From: Brachypodium distachyon
Lineage: Eukaryota > Streptophyta > Magnoliopsida > Poales > Poaceae
Assembly (NCBI RefSeq): GCF_000005505.3
Contig: NC_016131.3
Span: 28,201,001 to 28,265,000, forward strand
Reading direction: 5' to 3'
Length of the DNA: 64,000 nucleotides
In this document: positions 14,000 to 25,480 of the stretch, in pieces
Position numbering within the stretch: position 1 is the stretch's first letter
Layout: every line of letters begins with the position of its first letter
Translations under genes and position numbers: made by a program
The notes under the pieces: generated by a model
Database searches by the model: none
Seen by the model: only the letters and a program-made list of their open reading frames with translations
What the model was told of the DNA's origin: nothing

Positions 14000-15043
14000 A
14001 TGACGACCGCCCTCGAGTTCATGCCCGCCGACAAGATCGCCGCCCCTCGCGCGTGGCCTGCGGCGGACAACGCCACCAGCAACAATGCCGCCGCTCCCGC
14101 GGCCGCGGCCACGGGCGCCGCCGCCGCCGGCAGGAGGAGGCTGGAGGGGAAGGTGGCCATCGTGACGGGCGGCGCGCGCGGGATCGGGGAGGCCATCGTG
14201 CGCGTCTTCGTCCGCCACGGCGCCCGCGTCCTCATCGCCGACATCGACGACGCCGCCGGCCAGGCCCTCGCGTCCTCCCTCATCGGCACCGGAGAAGAAG
14301 CCGGAGCCGAATCCCTTGCCTGCTGCAGCTTCGTGCACTGCGACGTGTCCTGCGAGGCCGACGTGGAGCGCGCCGTGGGGCTTGCCCTGGCCGCGCACGG
14401 CCGCCTCGACGTGCTCTGCAACAACGCCGGCGTCCTCGGCGGCCAGGGCACGGGCTCCCCCAACAACAACACCAACAGCATCGCGTCCCTGGACGCGGCC
14501 GAGTTTGACCGCGTGCTCCGCGTGAACGCGCTCGGCGCCGCGCTCGGCATGAAGCACGCGGCCCGTGCCATGCTCCAGGGCAACGGCAACGGCCATGGCG
14601 GAAGCATCGTGTCGGTGGCGAGCGTGGCGGGGGTGCTGGGCGGCATGGGCCCGCACGCGTACACGGCGTCCAAGCACGCGCTGCTGGGGCTCACCAAGAA
14701 CGCGGCGTGCGAGCTCGGGAAGCACGGCATCCGGGTCAACTGCGTCTCCCCCTTCGGCGTCGCCACCAGCATGCTCGTCAACGCCTGGAGGGACCGCACC
14801 GCCGGCGCCGGGGACGAAGACGACGAGGGCATCGTGATGAGCGGCGCGCGGTGGGCGTCGGAGGTGGAGAAGACGGAGGAGATGCTGCGCGGGATGGCGA
14901 CTCTCAAAGGGCCGACGCTGAGGGAGGCGGACGTGGCGGAGGCGGCGCTCTTCCTGGCCAGCGACGAGTCCAGCTACGTCTCCGGGCACAACCTCGTCGT
15001 CGACGGCGGCGTCACCACCTCCAGGAACGTCATCGGACTCTGA
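14000..15043 (+). CDS. Short-chain dehydrogenase/reductase (SDR110C, tasselseed2/SDR2a-like)
   Basis: A single exon of 347 residues. After a ~45-residue Ala-rich leader comes the NAD(P)-binding fold with TGGARGIG at 56-63. An acidic residue after the second strand (ADIDD) favours NAD(H). NNAG is at 141-144 (cofactor-binding region), the catalytic Ser is at 208, and the YxxxK pair is Tyr221 and Lys225. The C-terminal [14 protein letters not shown] is standard for the family. Relatives oxidise or reduce hydroxyl groups on steroid, terpenoid or abscisic-acid precursors, so the enzyme probably acts on a small lipophilic alcohol or ketone; the substrate cannot be read from sequence. The coding region is strongly GC-rich, as in many intronless grass genes. 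The leader could be a weak organelle signal, but I would not rely on it. Confidence 0.9.
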   Translation: MTTALEFMPADKIAAPRAWPAADNATSNNAAAPAAAATGAAAAGRRRLEGKVAIVTGGARGIGEAIVRVFVRHGARVLIADIDDAAGQALASSLIGTGEEAGAESLACCSFVHCDVSCEADVERAVGLALAAHGRLDVLCNNAGVLGGQGTGSPNNNTNSIASLDAAEFDRVLRVNALGAALGMKHAARAMLQGNGNGHGGSIVSVASVAGVLGGMGPHAYTASKHALLGLTKNAACELGKHGIRVNCVSPFGVATSMLVNAWRDRTAGAGDEDDEGIVMSGARWASEVEKTEEMLRGMATLKGPTLREADVAEAALFLASDESSYVSGHNLVVDGGVTTSRNVIGL

Positions 15044-15912
15044 ATCTCAACGGATTAATCCCGGTTAATTTCATTCCGAGCAGAATACAATGGTCCTGTG
15101 CCTGCGGCCTGTCCGTGTATACTTGATTAAAATTACCTTGGTGTTGGATTGGTTCTTATATCATGGTCTCTGCTTATTAATCATTCAGTTTTCATGTTTC
15201 TGGACTGACGGAATGCACGAACGGTTCGGTATTCCAGCGAGCGAGGATGACACTGAACTGAAGAACACAGGGTTTCAGTCCTGACTTTCTTTCTGCTCGA
15301 CCGACTAGGCTTGAACAGTTACAAGTCTTTTTCTTTGGCTTTGTTTCCTGGCATTACAGGATCGCGTACAAACAACAAACACTGGCAGAAGAACAGGTCA
15401 GAGGACAGAAGCAGAAGATGAGAGTTCTCGAGGGGAATAATAGGACTGCAGGAGAGGGAGCCGGATCCAGTGGCTTGCTGCGGCGAAGGCACCGCGTGCC
15501 CGCAGAATCCACCTTCAAGTCATATCGGACGGCTGGCAACGAATCTACACGGCACACACACTTACAGCAGCAGGTTTAGAAGAATAGGAATAAAACAGCA
15601 GGTTATTTTTGAACGCAGAATACAACAGCATGTTTATAAGTACAGATTACACCTCTCAACATCTGAAATCTGCACAGGTTTATATAAGAACAATAGTTCA
15701 TCAACTCTAATTTCTTTACAAATCTGCAGTCCCAAATCTGAACAGTTGACAGATTGAAAGTTGGAAGCACTTAGCACAGGAATTTGTTCTTACATGATCA
15801 GTTAGGCCACAAAAGACTTCATTTAGCCACAAAATCCAAAATACTATAGTCAACTATGTCCAAAATATTAGTCGATATTGTCCAAAATCCAAAATACTAT
15901 AGGTCGTACATG
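15044..15912. other. Intergenic sequence between SDR gene and FAR1-related pseudogene
   Basis: This holds the SDR 3'UTR (probably to ~15300) and AT-rich sequence. CCAAAATCCAAAATACTATAG occurs twice, near 15832 and 15883, with related fragments between. No gene is seen. Confidence 0.5.
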
Positions 15913-18310
15913 CTAGAAGATATGCTCATCATAAATGGCGTCCGTCAAGAGCTGCGTGTAACTGATGATGGCGTCACACCCTTGAATCTCTAGATTTGCT
16001 CCTTTATTGTTGTCATCCTTCTCCACTCCTACTTGAGACTCTACACCATCATGTTTCTTTGGTTGCTGCCAATAAAACAAATTGTAGAAAGTAGTTTAGA
16101 AATGAATGGTAACAACATAGGAGCTCCAACAACATATAATGTAAATATTGCAACATACCTTTGCTCCTCTGTTTTTGGATGCAGCAACTTGAATTGGCCG
16201 CCTCCCCTTGAGTAACTTATCAAGCCAAGTTTTCTTTCTCCTTAAATTTTTTGATGGAACCTCCTTTTTCTTGAGCTTTGCAGCAGTAAGAAACTCATTT
16301 GTTTGCTGAAGATTTGGGTCAACATTTTCTTGGCCACTACCTTGCTTATCCATAGTATTGGTAGTTGCATTGAGTTTATCCTCTAATTGAGGACCAATGT
16401 TGTCAAGTGCATTTTCTAACATGAGACAACATTCAAGAGAGTTGACTACTTTATATGCCATTGTGTGAAATTTGTGAGACAAATTCTTGTACCGAAGCTG
16501 AGCTTCCAACTTTGGATTTTCTACCACGTTCCTTCCTTGTCTATCAAGTATGCTTCCGTTACGTGCTTCCCTAGTCCATCTCTTTAAGTAGTAGTGTGTT
16601 GGCAAGGTCTTTATATTCATAAAATCGAGAACTTTGAGACCATGTCCACATAATATTCCCGTCCTATTGAACATTCCACAACTACATGAAACTATTTGGG
16701 TCAAAGGATCACCTGTCACTATGCGCTCCTCCTCAAATTTCAGATCACCATGCAAACTCCCAATAGAAATAGCAAACTTGTTAGTTCATCCAATATTCTA
16801 GTGCATGCAGCCATGGATCTTTCATATTCACTTTGGAAAACTTCAAAAATAACCGGAGTGTACTCTTTGCTTGCTAGCACCAACATAGGTGTGTGCATTT
16901 TGATTCTTGGTAACTTCTTCCTTGCCTCAAATTCATTCCGTTCTTCTTTTTACTTCTACCGTCCTCTCAAAATGCATCAAGAACCGAACAATATGAAAAT
17001 CTGGTTTCAAATGGTTTTTCAATGAATTATTGAAGCTCTCACTAAGTTGTGTACTTCTCACTCCCAAACTGAAAACATCTCTCATATAACATTCAGCCCA
17101 TTTTTCTTTCAACTTGTAGATACTATCTAACCAAGATTGCTTATGCACCTTTTGTCTCGTATTGTCAAATGCTTCTTCAAATTCGTCTTTGTTCTCATAA
17201 CCATACATACAATGACTAAAATCAGTGAGAATATGAGACTCCTCGTCTTCATCTTTCCCCTCATCTTTCTCTTTACCTTCATCATTTTCTTGACCCTTCA
17301 CTTGAGTTAAATGTTTGACAGCATTCTGCATTATATGAAAGGTGCACAATCCATGATATGATTCCGTGAAGACTTTCTCAATAGCTTTCCCTATCGCTGC
17401 ATCTTGATGCGTGTAAATAGTTCTAGGTTGCCTTCCATTATGTGCAGCTAGAAAAGTCTCGAAAAAATCCATGTAAATGAGTCACATGTTTCATCAAATA
17501 GCAGTGCAGCACCGAAAATGCTGGTTTCTCTGAATTGATTGAGCCCAAGAAAAACACCAAATGGCCTATATTCTTTGTTTGTGCCAAAAGTAGTATCAAA
17601 TGTGACAACATCACCAAAATGTGCATAGTTAAGAACCATTTTAGCATCAGCCCAGAATATGTTGGTTATATGCTCCTCACAATCCAACTGCAAAGCATAT
17701 TGGAAAGATGGGTTCTCAACGATTTTGTCATGGAAATACTTCAACATACTACCGGCTTGTCCAAAAGCCAACTCCCTCTGCCGCTTGCTTCGCAAATGAT
17801 TCTTTTGGTCACGACAAGTGTAGCCAAGGTTAAGTGGTCCACCAACTTGACGACAAGCAAACTCGTGAGCAGCTTTTGGCATAATTCCAGAATTCTCAGC
17901 GATTTCTATTTCAAAAGCTTGCATTTCAGAAATCTTCCTTTGTGATGCCATCAAGTGACATGTTTGGGGTAATTGAAGAAAGTGATTGTGTTCCAACACA
18001 ACATCAGTGATTTCATAATTTCGTGCAAGTCGATTCAAGGTTACAGTCATCCGAGCTTTGCAATCTGTCCTTTCAGCCCTAAAACGCTTTGGCACATGAT
18101 CCAATATTTCTCTATTTTTTTCCCAATACCCTCATTGGAACAAACAAATCTACATGACACTACTTGACCATCTAACTTGCTAGCATTTTTGTTTCTTTTC
18201 CTCACATCAAACCCTGCACGACCCCCATATGCAACCCAAAACACCCAAGCTTCATCTGGATTTTTAAACCGCATGCCTACTTGAGGCATTGCTTTATCAA
18301 TGTCTCCCAT
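15913..18310 (-). pseudogene. FAR1-related sequence (MULE-transposase-derived) with multiple frameshifts
   Basis: Reading the minus strand from an ATG at 18310 gives, in order: a FAR1 DNA-binding domain (FKNPDEAWVFWVAYGGRAGF... HNHFLQLP, ~18280-17970), a MULE transposase domain (FDTTFGTNKEYRPFGVF near 17600; HQDAAIGKAI; TFHIMQNAVKHL) and a SWIM zinc finger (CSCGMFNRTGILCGHGL, ~16700-16640). A final exon 16065-15913 is joined across a GT-AG intron (donor after 16159) and ends in a stop. The frame breaks about four times, near 18117 (in an A run), 17460 (in a T run), 16935 and 16770, so no continuous product can be made. A leader intron (donor ~18419, acceptor just before the ATG) is visible. 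Intact relatives (FHY3/FAR1) are light-signalling transcription factors. Homopolymer-associated breaks could partly be sequence errors. Confidence 0.87.
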
Positions 18311-18580
18311 TGCACAAATGCTGAAATTCGCACAACAGATCACCCAAATCAACGCGAATTTGCACAATTAGGTAGCACACACATCACAAAATTCATAACA
18401 AAGAAGCAAAATGCATACCTGCTGCTTCTGGAGGCCGGCAGAGATGGGGCTTCTCCCACCGTTGGAGCCGGGAGCGGGGGGATCCAGGAGAGAGGGGGAG
18501 CGGGGCCTCAGGAAGTCGACAAAGGGCGGAGGAGAGGCCGTCGGAGCCGGGAGAGGCGGGCGGACGAGGCCGTCGGGGCG

Positions 18581-18736
18581 GGAGCTCCGTCGGGTCGGGG
18601 AGAGGCGGGGTGGGGGAGGCCGTCGAGGCGCTAAGAGGAGGGGCGATGGAGGCGGGCGGGAGCTCCGTCGGGTCAGGGAGAGGCGGGGTGGGGGAGGCCG
18701 TCGAGGCGCTGAGAGGAGAGGCGATGGAGGCCGTCG
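18581..18736 (-). repeat. 78-bp GC-rich tandem duplication in the pseudogene leader
   Basis: GGAGCTCCGTCGGGTC recurs at 18581 and 18659, and similarity extends for the whole 78-base unit. It lies in the very GC-rich stretch 18430-18880, which on the minus strand is the probable 5'UTR exon of the FAR1-related pseudogene. Confidence 0.85.
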
Positions 18737-18892
18737 GACAGGGGCGGAGGAGCCACTGGCGGCCGGTGGAGCTTGCTCTCCTCCGCCTCCCGCGGCGGCG
18801 ACGATGGCGGGAGAGCCCCAGAAGCCCGCGAAGAATTTGCCTCTTGCTTCTTTCCTCTGTTGCGCTCGGGTAGACAGGCAGGTGAGGATCAA

Positions 18893-20695
18893 GCTGCTAG
18901 CCGTCCGATCTAATTAAACGGTGGATGGGAGGCCGCAGGGCACGCGGTGCCTTTACCACAGCAAGGCACTGGATTCGGCTCCGCAGGAGAGAGTCGCAGG
19001 ATGCACCCATCAGTGGCAGGTACAAGTTAAAACTGTCTGACACTACAGAATCTACAGTGGAGCTTGGGGACTGGCATTGCTTATAATTTCCCGTTTATAA
19101 GAATTGACTTGCCAGAACGCTTATCAAAACGTCTTATAAAAAAGAACAGGGAGTACTAGACTAGTAGTTCATGTTTAGATTGGATCAATTTGCCTGCTTG
19201 GTTAGATTTGAATCGATTTCTTCTTTTTTTAGCTTGATTTGAATCGATTTCTAGTACAGTTAGTAGTAACAGAGAAGCATCTGCTCAGTTTGCCTGCTTG
19301 TTTAACGTTCTACTTCTTTTAATCGTGCCTCTTTCGGCAGATCGCAAAAGATTAATAAGATCGCCCAATGTGCAGTGCACCATCCATCCCATTCTAATGA
19401 GAATTGCAGGTACAAGTCAAAACTGCCTGACACTAGAAACAAAAATCGACACCGATCGATTTGGGAGCCAGAAGCGGCGACCTTTTGCAAGTACGCAAGC
19501 ACAGCAGTAGGATATTAGAAATGAATCGGTCAGCAGGAAACAATTTGCGTGAGACAGTGAGATGGAGGAGACACGATTGCTTCCTAGTTCGATTCTTGTC
19601 CGTGCTCACGCTTTCCAAATGTGCGAAGGAACCCAACACAAGTCACAGAGAAAAACCATAGTTTGTCATATTTCCTTTTCTTGGTTACTCACATTTCCCC
19701 ATCCGGTGGGTACAGAGGATGAGGTGGTATTTCTGCTCCTGCAAACAATGTCTGTCCGTGCGGTCGCGCCTCTCCTCGTTCGGCTTCTTCTCCTTTTTAG
19801 GGACCGTCTCAGAATTTTTGGGCAAAACATATTAGTATATGTTAATTTTATATGTTCCTGTTGACTTGGACCTTGATATTTGTTTTTTTAAAGACCTGAG
19901 ACCTCGATAACCGTCTTCCTCGTCCACTGATAGACTTTCCATTTTGCTTGAGGCAAAGCTAAGCAATGCAATAGCTGAGACGAAGCCCCAAGCAGGAAAA
20001 GGGCTTTTTCCTTCGTTGGTATGCTACTATTCACTCATTGGACTCAAAGGAACGGAGACGAAAGAAATCCTTTGATCTCTGTTTCAAAGGGAAAACACAT
20101 AAATCTAACAATCCGATGAAAAAAAAGACAAGAGTGATCGTTGGTATGATAACATTCTAATTATACTTATCCATGTGGTTTGACTGGGTTTACTAGGCTT
20201 TTTGTGCATATTCGACACGTGTGTCATGCTCTTCAGGTGGAGGCTAGTTTCTTTGGGATAGAAGCCTTCGAAAAGAACTTGGCCAATGTGTGGGTTTACA
20301 AACATATACTATATGTTTATTTAGATATGAACAAATTAGCATTGATTCATAGCAATGCACTAGTGTCTTACAGCCTTGTTTCTAGGCTTGAGTGAGTGAG
20401 TGATATTTATGCGCGGATTTCCTCTGATCACTGTGGTTTCAAAGTTGAACCTGGTGTGTTGGGCAACTAGCTGCCCGTGTTCTCCAATCGAGCAAAACAC
20501 ACACATACGAAAACACCTGTAATACTTTGAACAATCGGTCACAGGAGCTGTCGTCGCAAACATAAAACATGGCTCGTTAAGAAAAGAAGAAGGCGCGCGT
20601 AGGCTGCCCTCGCAGAAGTAAAACACCATCCCTATGCTTTTTTGTTTCTTGTTTGTTTGTTTTTTTAGTGTTTTCGATCCTTTTTTTTTTCGAAA
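18893..20695. other. Intergenic sequence with an old local duplication
   Basis: No recognisable gene. CAGGTACAAGT(T/C)AAAACTG...GACACTA appears near 19018 and again near 19408, and a TTTGCCTGCTTG motif near 19190 and 19287, suggesting decayed direct repeats. The last ~300 bases are the MYB 3'UTR and are T-rich. Confidence 0.45.
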
Positions 20696-22136
20696 CTAGG
20701 CGTTCCAGTTGAGCTCGCCGGTCGACAGAGGCAGCGACGACATGAGGCGCTGCACGTCGAGGCCGCCGAACTCGTCGTCCGTGGTGACGACCGACGATGG
20801 CCCCGGCGACCCGCCACCGGTGCCCTGCAGCCACTGATCCCTGGAAACCGGTCCGACGAACATGCTTGCTGGCATCTCCTCCACCGCCGCGTTCGCCGTC
20901 CTCCCCGTCTCTGCCTTCATGTCATCTGCATATCATCGATTAAAACCGCGACAAGAATTTAGGATCAGAGAGTAATTAATATGCCATGGTGGATAATGAA
21001 CAACCCATACACATCCATTTCAAGGGGAAAATAAGCAACATCGGACAAAAGTTTTGCTTAGAAATTCAGCATGAATTCAAATCAAATAGAGCAAGATGCC
21101 ACTGACCAAAGAGGAAGTCCCATTTCCCGCCATGGAGCGGGTCCTGGTTTCCCGGAGCGGGTGAGTACTGCGACGAGGTCTGGCGGTGGTGGTGGGTGAG
21201 GTTCTCTTCGCCGAGCAGCATCGCCTCGAGCAGGCCCAGGCTCAGGCCGTCGCCGCCGTCGTCCGCCGCCGCGTGAAACTGGTTCGAAGGGTGGAGGACC
21301 TCGCGAGCTCTGGCCGGCAATGGCGGGAGCCCCGCCGCCGCCCTGAACCCGCCGCCGCCATGATGATGGAGCACCGGGTGGTGGTGAGCATGATGGTGGT
21401 TTCCATGGTGATGCTGCTGCTGTTGGATTTGGTTGAGGAGCGGGTAGCTCTGGTTGATGAGCGGCGAGTGAGCGGAGGCAGAGGCAGAGGAGGGCGACGG
21501 CACTTTCGGCGGCAGCGCGAACGAGTTCCTCCCGTCCTGCAGGACCAACGGCGCCGGGCGGGCGGCGCGGGCGGCGGGGGCGGGGGCGAAGGGGTTGAGG
21601 TTGTGGGCGCGGAAGAGCGCGATCTCCCGCTCGACGTCCGGCGGGTACATGGGCTGCCCGGCGCGCTGCCGCCGCTTGAGCCGCGTGTTCCAGTAGTTCT
21701 TCACCTCGTTGTCCGTCCTCCCCGGCAGCTTCAAAATCAAAAGGATCAGAATCGAATCGAAGAAGAAGAAGACCGAATAAGAAAAAAAAAAAGAGAAGCA
21801 TTGTGGCCGTACGTGGGAGGAGATGCGGGCCCATTTGTTGCCGATGAGGCCGTGGAGGCGGAGGATGAGGCGCTCCTCGTCAGGGGAGAATGGGCCCTTG
21901 CGGAGGTTGGGCCGGAGGTGGTTGGCCCAGCGGAGGCGGCAGCTCTTGCCGCACCGCTGCAGCCCGGCCTCACGCCGCACCGCGTTCCAGTTGCCCTCGC
22001 CGTGCCGGCGGACGTGCTCCAGCAGCACCGTGTCCTCCGCCTGCGTCCACGGCCCCTTCTTCAGCCCTCCTAACTCCCCTCCTCCTCCTCCTCCGCCGCC
22101 GCCGTTGTTGCCCCTCGACGACATCTCCATCTCCAT
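20696..22136 (-). CDS. R2R3-MYB transcription factor, GAMYB-like (MYB33/101 group)
   Basis: Three exons, 22136-21813, 21728-21107 and 20925-20696, in phase, give 391 residues. R2 spans about residues 27-77 ([18 protein letters not shown]30, W50, W70) and R3 about 80-128 ([28 protein letters not shown]). These are followed by the GAMYB-type basic sequence [17 protein letters not shown]. The rest has a His/Gln-rich stretch and an acidic, serine-rich C-terminus that may activate transcription. Relatives act in gibberellin response, anther and pollen-tube development. Intron positions match the R2R3 pattern. The 5'UTR is long (~540 bases if the TATA at 22711-22718 is used) and contains an AGG/CCT microsatellite. 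I did not see the usual miR159 target in the coding exons. Confidence 0.92.
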
Positions 22137-22420
22137 GCTTAACGGATTGATTGATTAAGAAGTAAGTGTGCCTCGATCTTCTCCCCGCCCCTTCTCGTCG
22201 GCTCGGAGAAGAGGGGAGAGATCGAGATCGAGACAGCGGCTAGGCGACGACGACGTCGGCCGGCGCTCGTCGAATAATAACCACCTCCCGCGCGCGCATT
22301 GCCTGCCTTGGATAATGGGGATCGAACTGGCCGGAACTAATCAGTAGGATCGAAGGACCAGGGGAAAAAAGAAAGAAAGAATGATGATCAAATGAATCGC
22401 CTTGGGTTATCTCTCGCCTC

Positions 22421-22465
22421 TTCCTCCTCCTCCTCCTCCTCCTCCTCCTCCTCCTCCTCCTCCTC
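22421..22465. repeat. (TCC)n microsatellite in MYB leader
   Basis: About 15 uninterrupted TCC units (AGG on the transcribed minus-strand gene), between the MYB TATA box and start codon. Length is likely variable between accessions. Confidence 0.9.
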
Positions 22466-22710
22466 GTGGAGTCAATGTGGGTCGAAATGGCCAGCTCTCA
22501 TGGGGTTCCCGACCGGCGTCACTGGCCAGGGAACAACACAGCGAGCCGTGCCGCCGTGCCGCCAAAAAGGATTAATTTTTTGCCGGAACGACGGCGTTGG
22601 GATGGAGGAGGAAGGCAAGGGGAGGAGCCTAGACGAGGATGGCGAGCGGGCGGGGGGGATACAGACGGGTGGTCGTCAAGCTCCCGGATAGCCCCGCCGA
22701 TCGCGCGCCT

Positions 22711-22718
22711 TATTTATA
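22711..22718 (-). promoter_or_regulatory. TATA box of the MYB gene
   Basis: TATAAATA on the minus strand, in an otherwise GC-rich region ~575 bases before the MYB start codon. It faces the MYB gene and implies a leader of about 540 bases. Confidence 0.6.
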
Positions 22719-22719
22719 A

Positions 22720-24251
22720 CACGCGGCCGGCCATGGATCCATCTCGAAGCTAGCTAGCTTCTCGGCGTCAAGCCAGGGGATGGGGGTGGACTCCCAAGTT
22801 TAGGCATGGTTTAATTGGCTTTGTTTAGCGCTTGGCCAGAGAGCCGGCCGGAGAGGAGATCCAGTGATTCCCGGATGAATAGCGGGTGGTGGACTTGTTC
22901 TGGCTTCCAAGCTAGACTAGAGAGAGTCAATCTACTAGTAGCAGCGAGCGGCTCCCCCGTCGACCAGGGCGTGCGAACTGGAGGACCGTAAAGGAGGCCT
23001 CGCTCGCCAACACAGGCCATGGCCCATGGGCTTAGCCCACCACAAGCCCACAACCGACAAGCTTCATGTGGAGGTACGTTCGGTCCACCACGATAACAGG
23101 TGCGATAGCAAGTTTCTCTAATCACAGTCCAAATGTCTCGGTCCATTGATTAAGACAAAGAGAGTTGCAATTAATTAGTACCGCTCAAAAAAGAAATTAC
23201 TAGCTAAAACCCAACGAAGACCTATACATACATCCACAATGTTGTCATAGACCGACCATCTAGGACGGGCTGATATGCCTACTCACACGCACTGCAGTCC
23301 GCACATTGGTGAAAGGAAAATCAAAGTCGCCGTTGTTCACATGTGTTATCATCATCCAACACCACTCCTATGTACCAAGAAAACCCTAGCACCCTCCAAC
23401 ACCACTCCTATGTATGAAGAAAACCCTAGCACCCGCTGTTGAAAATTGTTCGTTCTCCTCGCCTCCGGCCGCTGCCTTTGCGCTGCGAGGTGTGAGGAAC
23501 CTCGATTCATTCTAAGAGTATCTAGGAGCGTTTTCTTATATCAATTGTTTGGTTTTGATCGGCAACATGATGGTGAAGGCTACGGTGCCATGTCGAATAA
23601 AGGTGCCCTGGTTCTTCCTCTTTTGTGAGTGTGCCTTAGCGGACGTTGCCGCGGAGTCAAAGAGTTTTAGTCAACGTAGGTTTAGTGTACCCGATCTTAC
23701 AGATTTTGGGCTTGTGTACTCGCAGATCTGTTTATATGTATCTGTTGAGTTTTTGTCAGTGTGTTGTATTGCTTTTGTTGGTTTTTTATCTTCTGTAATT
23801 TTGGAATCCTTTTCTGGTGTTCCGGTGAATATCTTTCTGTTCAACGACCTGTACCTAGGGTATCATCCCCGGCCCAAGTACGTTCAACGCTCACGGTTTC
23901 TCATCTTTTTGGATGAGCAACTCAGAAGGTTTTCTGAAACCTTTGAAGGTAGTCAAGTTCGTGCGGGTATACGAATGGCTATGTTGACGCTTCAGTTAGA
24001 TTGCACTCTCCATGTTGAAGCCTTAGCAGCTTTCATTTTAAAAAAAATGATACCACGGAGAAAATGTCTTTAAAATATTTAATTGTAATTCTTAATTATG
24101 ATCCAATACACTGTATCTGTAATGGTTCTCGAGTTTGAATTAATTACAAAACATTCAAAAGAATCAAACACCACTCCTCTGGAGTTGATCTTCACTGCAA
24201 AAATCCAACAAAGCAGGACCACGCTTCAATAGCCTTGCAAAGCTCGCTTAG
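22720..24251. other. Intergenic sequence with an unassigned open frame
   Basis: A ~40-bp direct repeat (CCAACACCACTCCTATGTA... AAAACCCTAGCACCC) occupies 23355-23434. A plus-strand frame open from 23549 to 24073 (ATG, ~174 residues) has no motif I recognise and lacks coding-like composition. It may be decayed retroelement sequence given the RNase H remnant downstream. Confidence 0.4.
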
Positions 24252-24985
24252 AGCTTGTTTGGTGTTAGTGTTTTTTGGCTGTTTTCTATGGTATTATAGA
24301 ATCCAAATGAAAAAATTAGAACCCCAAATTGTTGTTTGGTAGGAAGGGATTGGAAGGAATAATTCCTAGTTTTCCCACGAAACACTCCATTTTTGTACCA
24401 AGTTAAAACACTTCTCGTACTAGTGTTTTGTGTTTTTGAGAGTTTTGTGTGCACAGCAGAACTTCGGAGGCAGAACTTCGGAGGCAGCTGCTTGGGGAGG
24501 AATCATTAGAGATGATACTGGAGGTATCATTGCCTCGGGATGGCATTCAATCGAGCTGTGTTCAGGTGCAGAAATTGCTGAGGGGATCGCCTGCCTTGAA
24601 GGCATTAAGTTGGCAAGGAGTTTCTGCTGTTTGCCGTTGATTGTGGAGAGTGACTGTCAGGGCCTTATTTCGACTCTCCAAAATGACGCCGACACAAGGA
24701 CCATGCTACGTCCTGTCGTACAGGAGATTCAGCACCTAATTCCTTTCGATCCCGGCATCAAGTTCACTTTCACCAGTCGTCTAAACAATGCAGTCGCGCA
24801 TGAATTAGCGAAATTCTGTATGAAGTCCGCTTCTGATGGTGTTTTGTGTGGGGCTGTTCCTCCCTGCGTGGAGCAATATGCCCAGCTAGATTGTAAGAAC
24901 TATGTTGCGTGAGTAATTTAAATCCTGTTCAAAACAAAATACCAAAACATTAGCGACTAAAAAATACACTAACGCCAAACAAGCT
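24252..24985. mobile_element. TIR element carrying an RNase H fragment
   Basis: The left end AGCTTGTTTGGTGTTAGTG and the right end (reverse complement AGCTTGTTTGGCGTTAGTG) match at all but one position. Weaker similarity (T-run then GGTATT) continues ~30 bases inward. The 734-bp element contains no transposase. Its inside is mostly an RNase H-like coding fragment. I could not find a clear target-site duplication, so superfamily (hAT, PIF or Mutator) is open. Confidence 0.65.
24463..24912 (+). pseudogene. Retroelement-type RNase H domain fragment (RVT_3-like)
   Basis: About 150 residues remain open, containing WGGIIRDDTGGIIASGW, the AEIAEGIACLEGIKLA helix, the VESDCQGLI strand-helix and a C-terminal NNAVAHELAKF. 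This is the order found in the plant RNase H-like domain of LINE-type elements and derived genes. The N-terminal strand with the first catalytic Asp is missing, so it is a fragment. A short direct duplication of CAGAACTTCGGAGG lies at the 5' edge. There is no ATG-initiated complete gene. It lies wholly within the TIR element, suggesting capture. Confidence 0.7.
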
Positions 24986-25352
24986 GTGCATGCCAAACAG
25001 TCTGTGGCACACATGTAATCGACTGGCACTCTTTGTTATAAAAAAAATGTATGCTATATACCCGTATGTTTGGGTTGCAGAGAGCTCCGTGACACTCAAA
25101 ACGAAATTTGGGTTGCCGATCTTTATACTGGCCTTGATTGGGGGTGTTAGTTTGTTCGTACTAACTTTATGGAAAAATTTACCAACATTTACGACTCTAG
25201 ATTAGTTTATTAATCATCATGATACATATTTTCATAACAAGCTTACTTCATATTTTGGTATTTATTTTATAAACTTGGTCAAATGTTAAAAATGTCTACT
25301 TAAGATAAAGTTAGAACTTATTGTATTGGAACAAAGGTAGAGGTGTGACATG

Positions 25353-25480
25353 GTGACCCTCAGGATACCTTTTGACCCTCTTTTGGTTAAACAAATGAAT
25401 TAGTTTTTCAAAAAATTGTGTCGTCATGAGATTTTAGTTTAGTTGGTTGCTAAAGAGGGTCAAAATGTACCGAGGGTCAC
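25353..25480. mobile_element. Small MITE with GTGACCCTC termini
   Basis: The left end GTGACCCTCAGGATACCTTTTGACCCTC and the reverse complement of the right end (GTGACCCTCGGTACATTTTGACCCTC) align over ~30 bases with small gaps. The element is ~128 bp and non-coding; no clear target-site duplication. Confidence 0.7.

Noticed and set aside
13727..14989. 420- and 336-residue minus-strand frames over the SDR gene
   Set aside because: Shadows produced by very high GC at third positions of the SDR gene; Arg/Ala/Pro-rich with no domain.
18368..18892. Proline-rich 174-residue minus-strand frame
   Set aside because: It is the GC-rich, tandemly duplicated leader of the FAR1-related pseudogene; composition alone keeps it open.
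21186..22073. 295-residue plus-strand frame opposite the MYB gene
   Set aside because: Low-complexity shadow of the GC-rich MYB exons.
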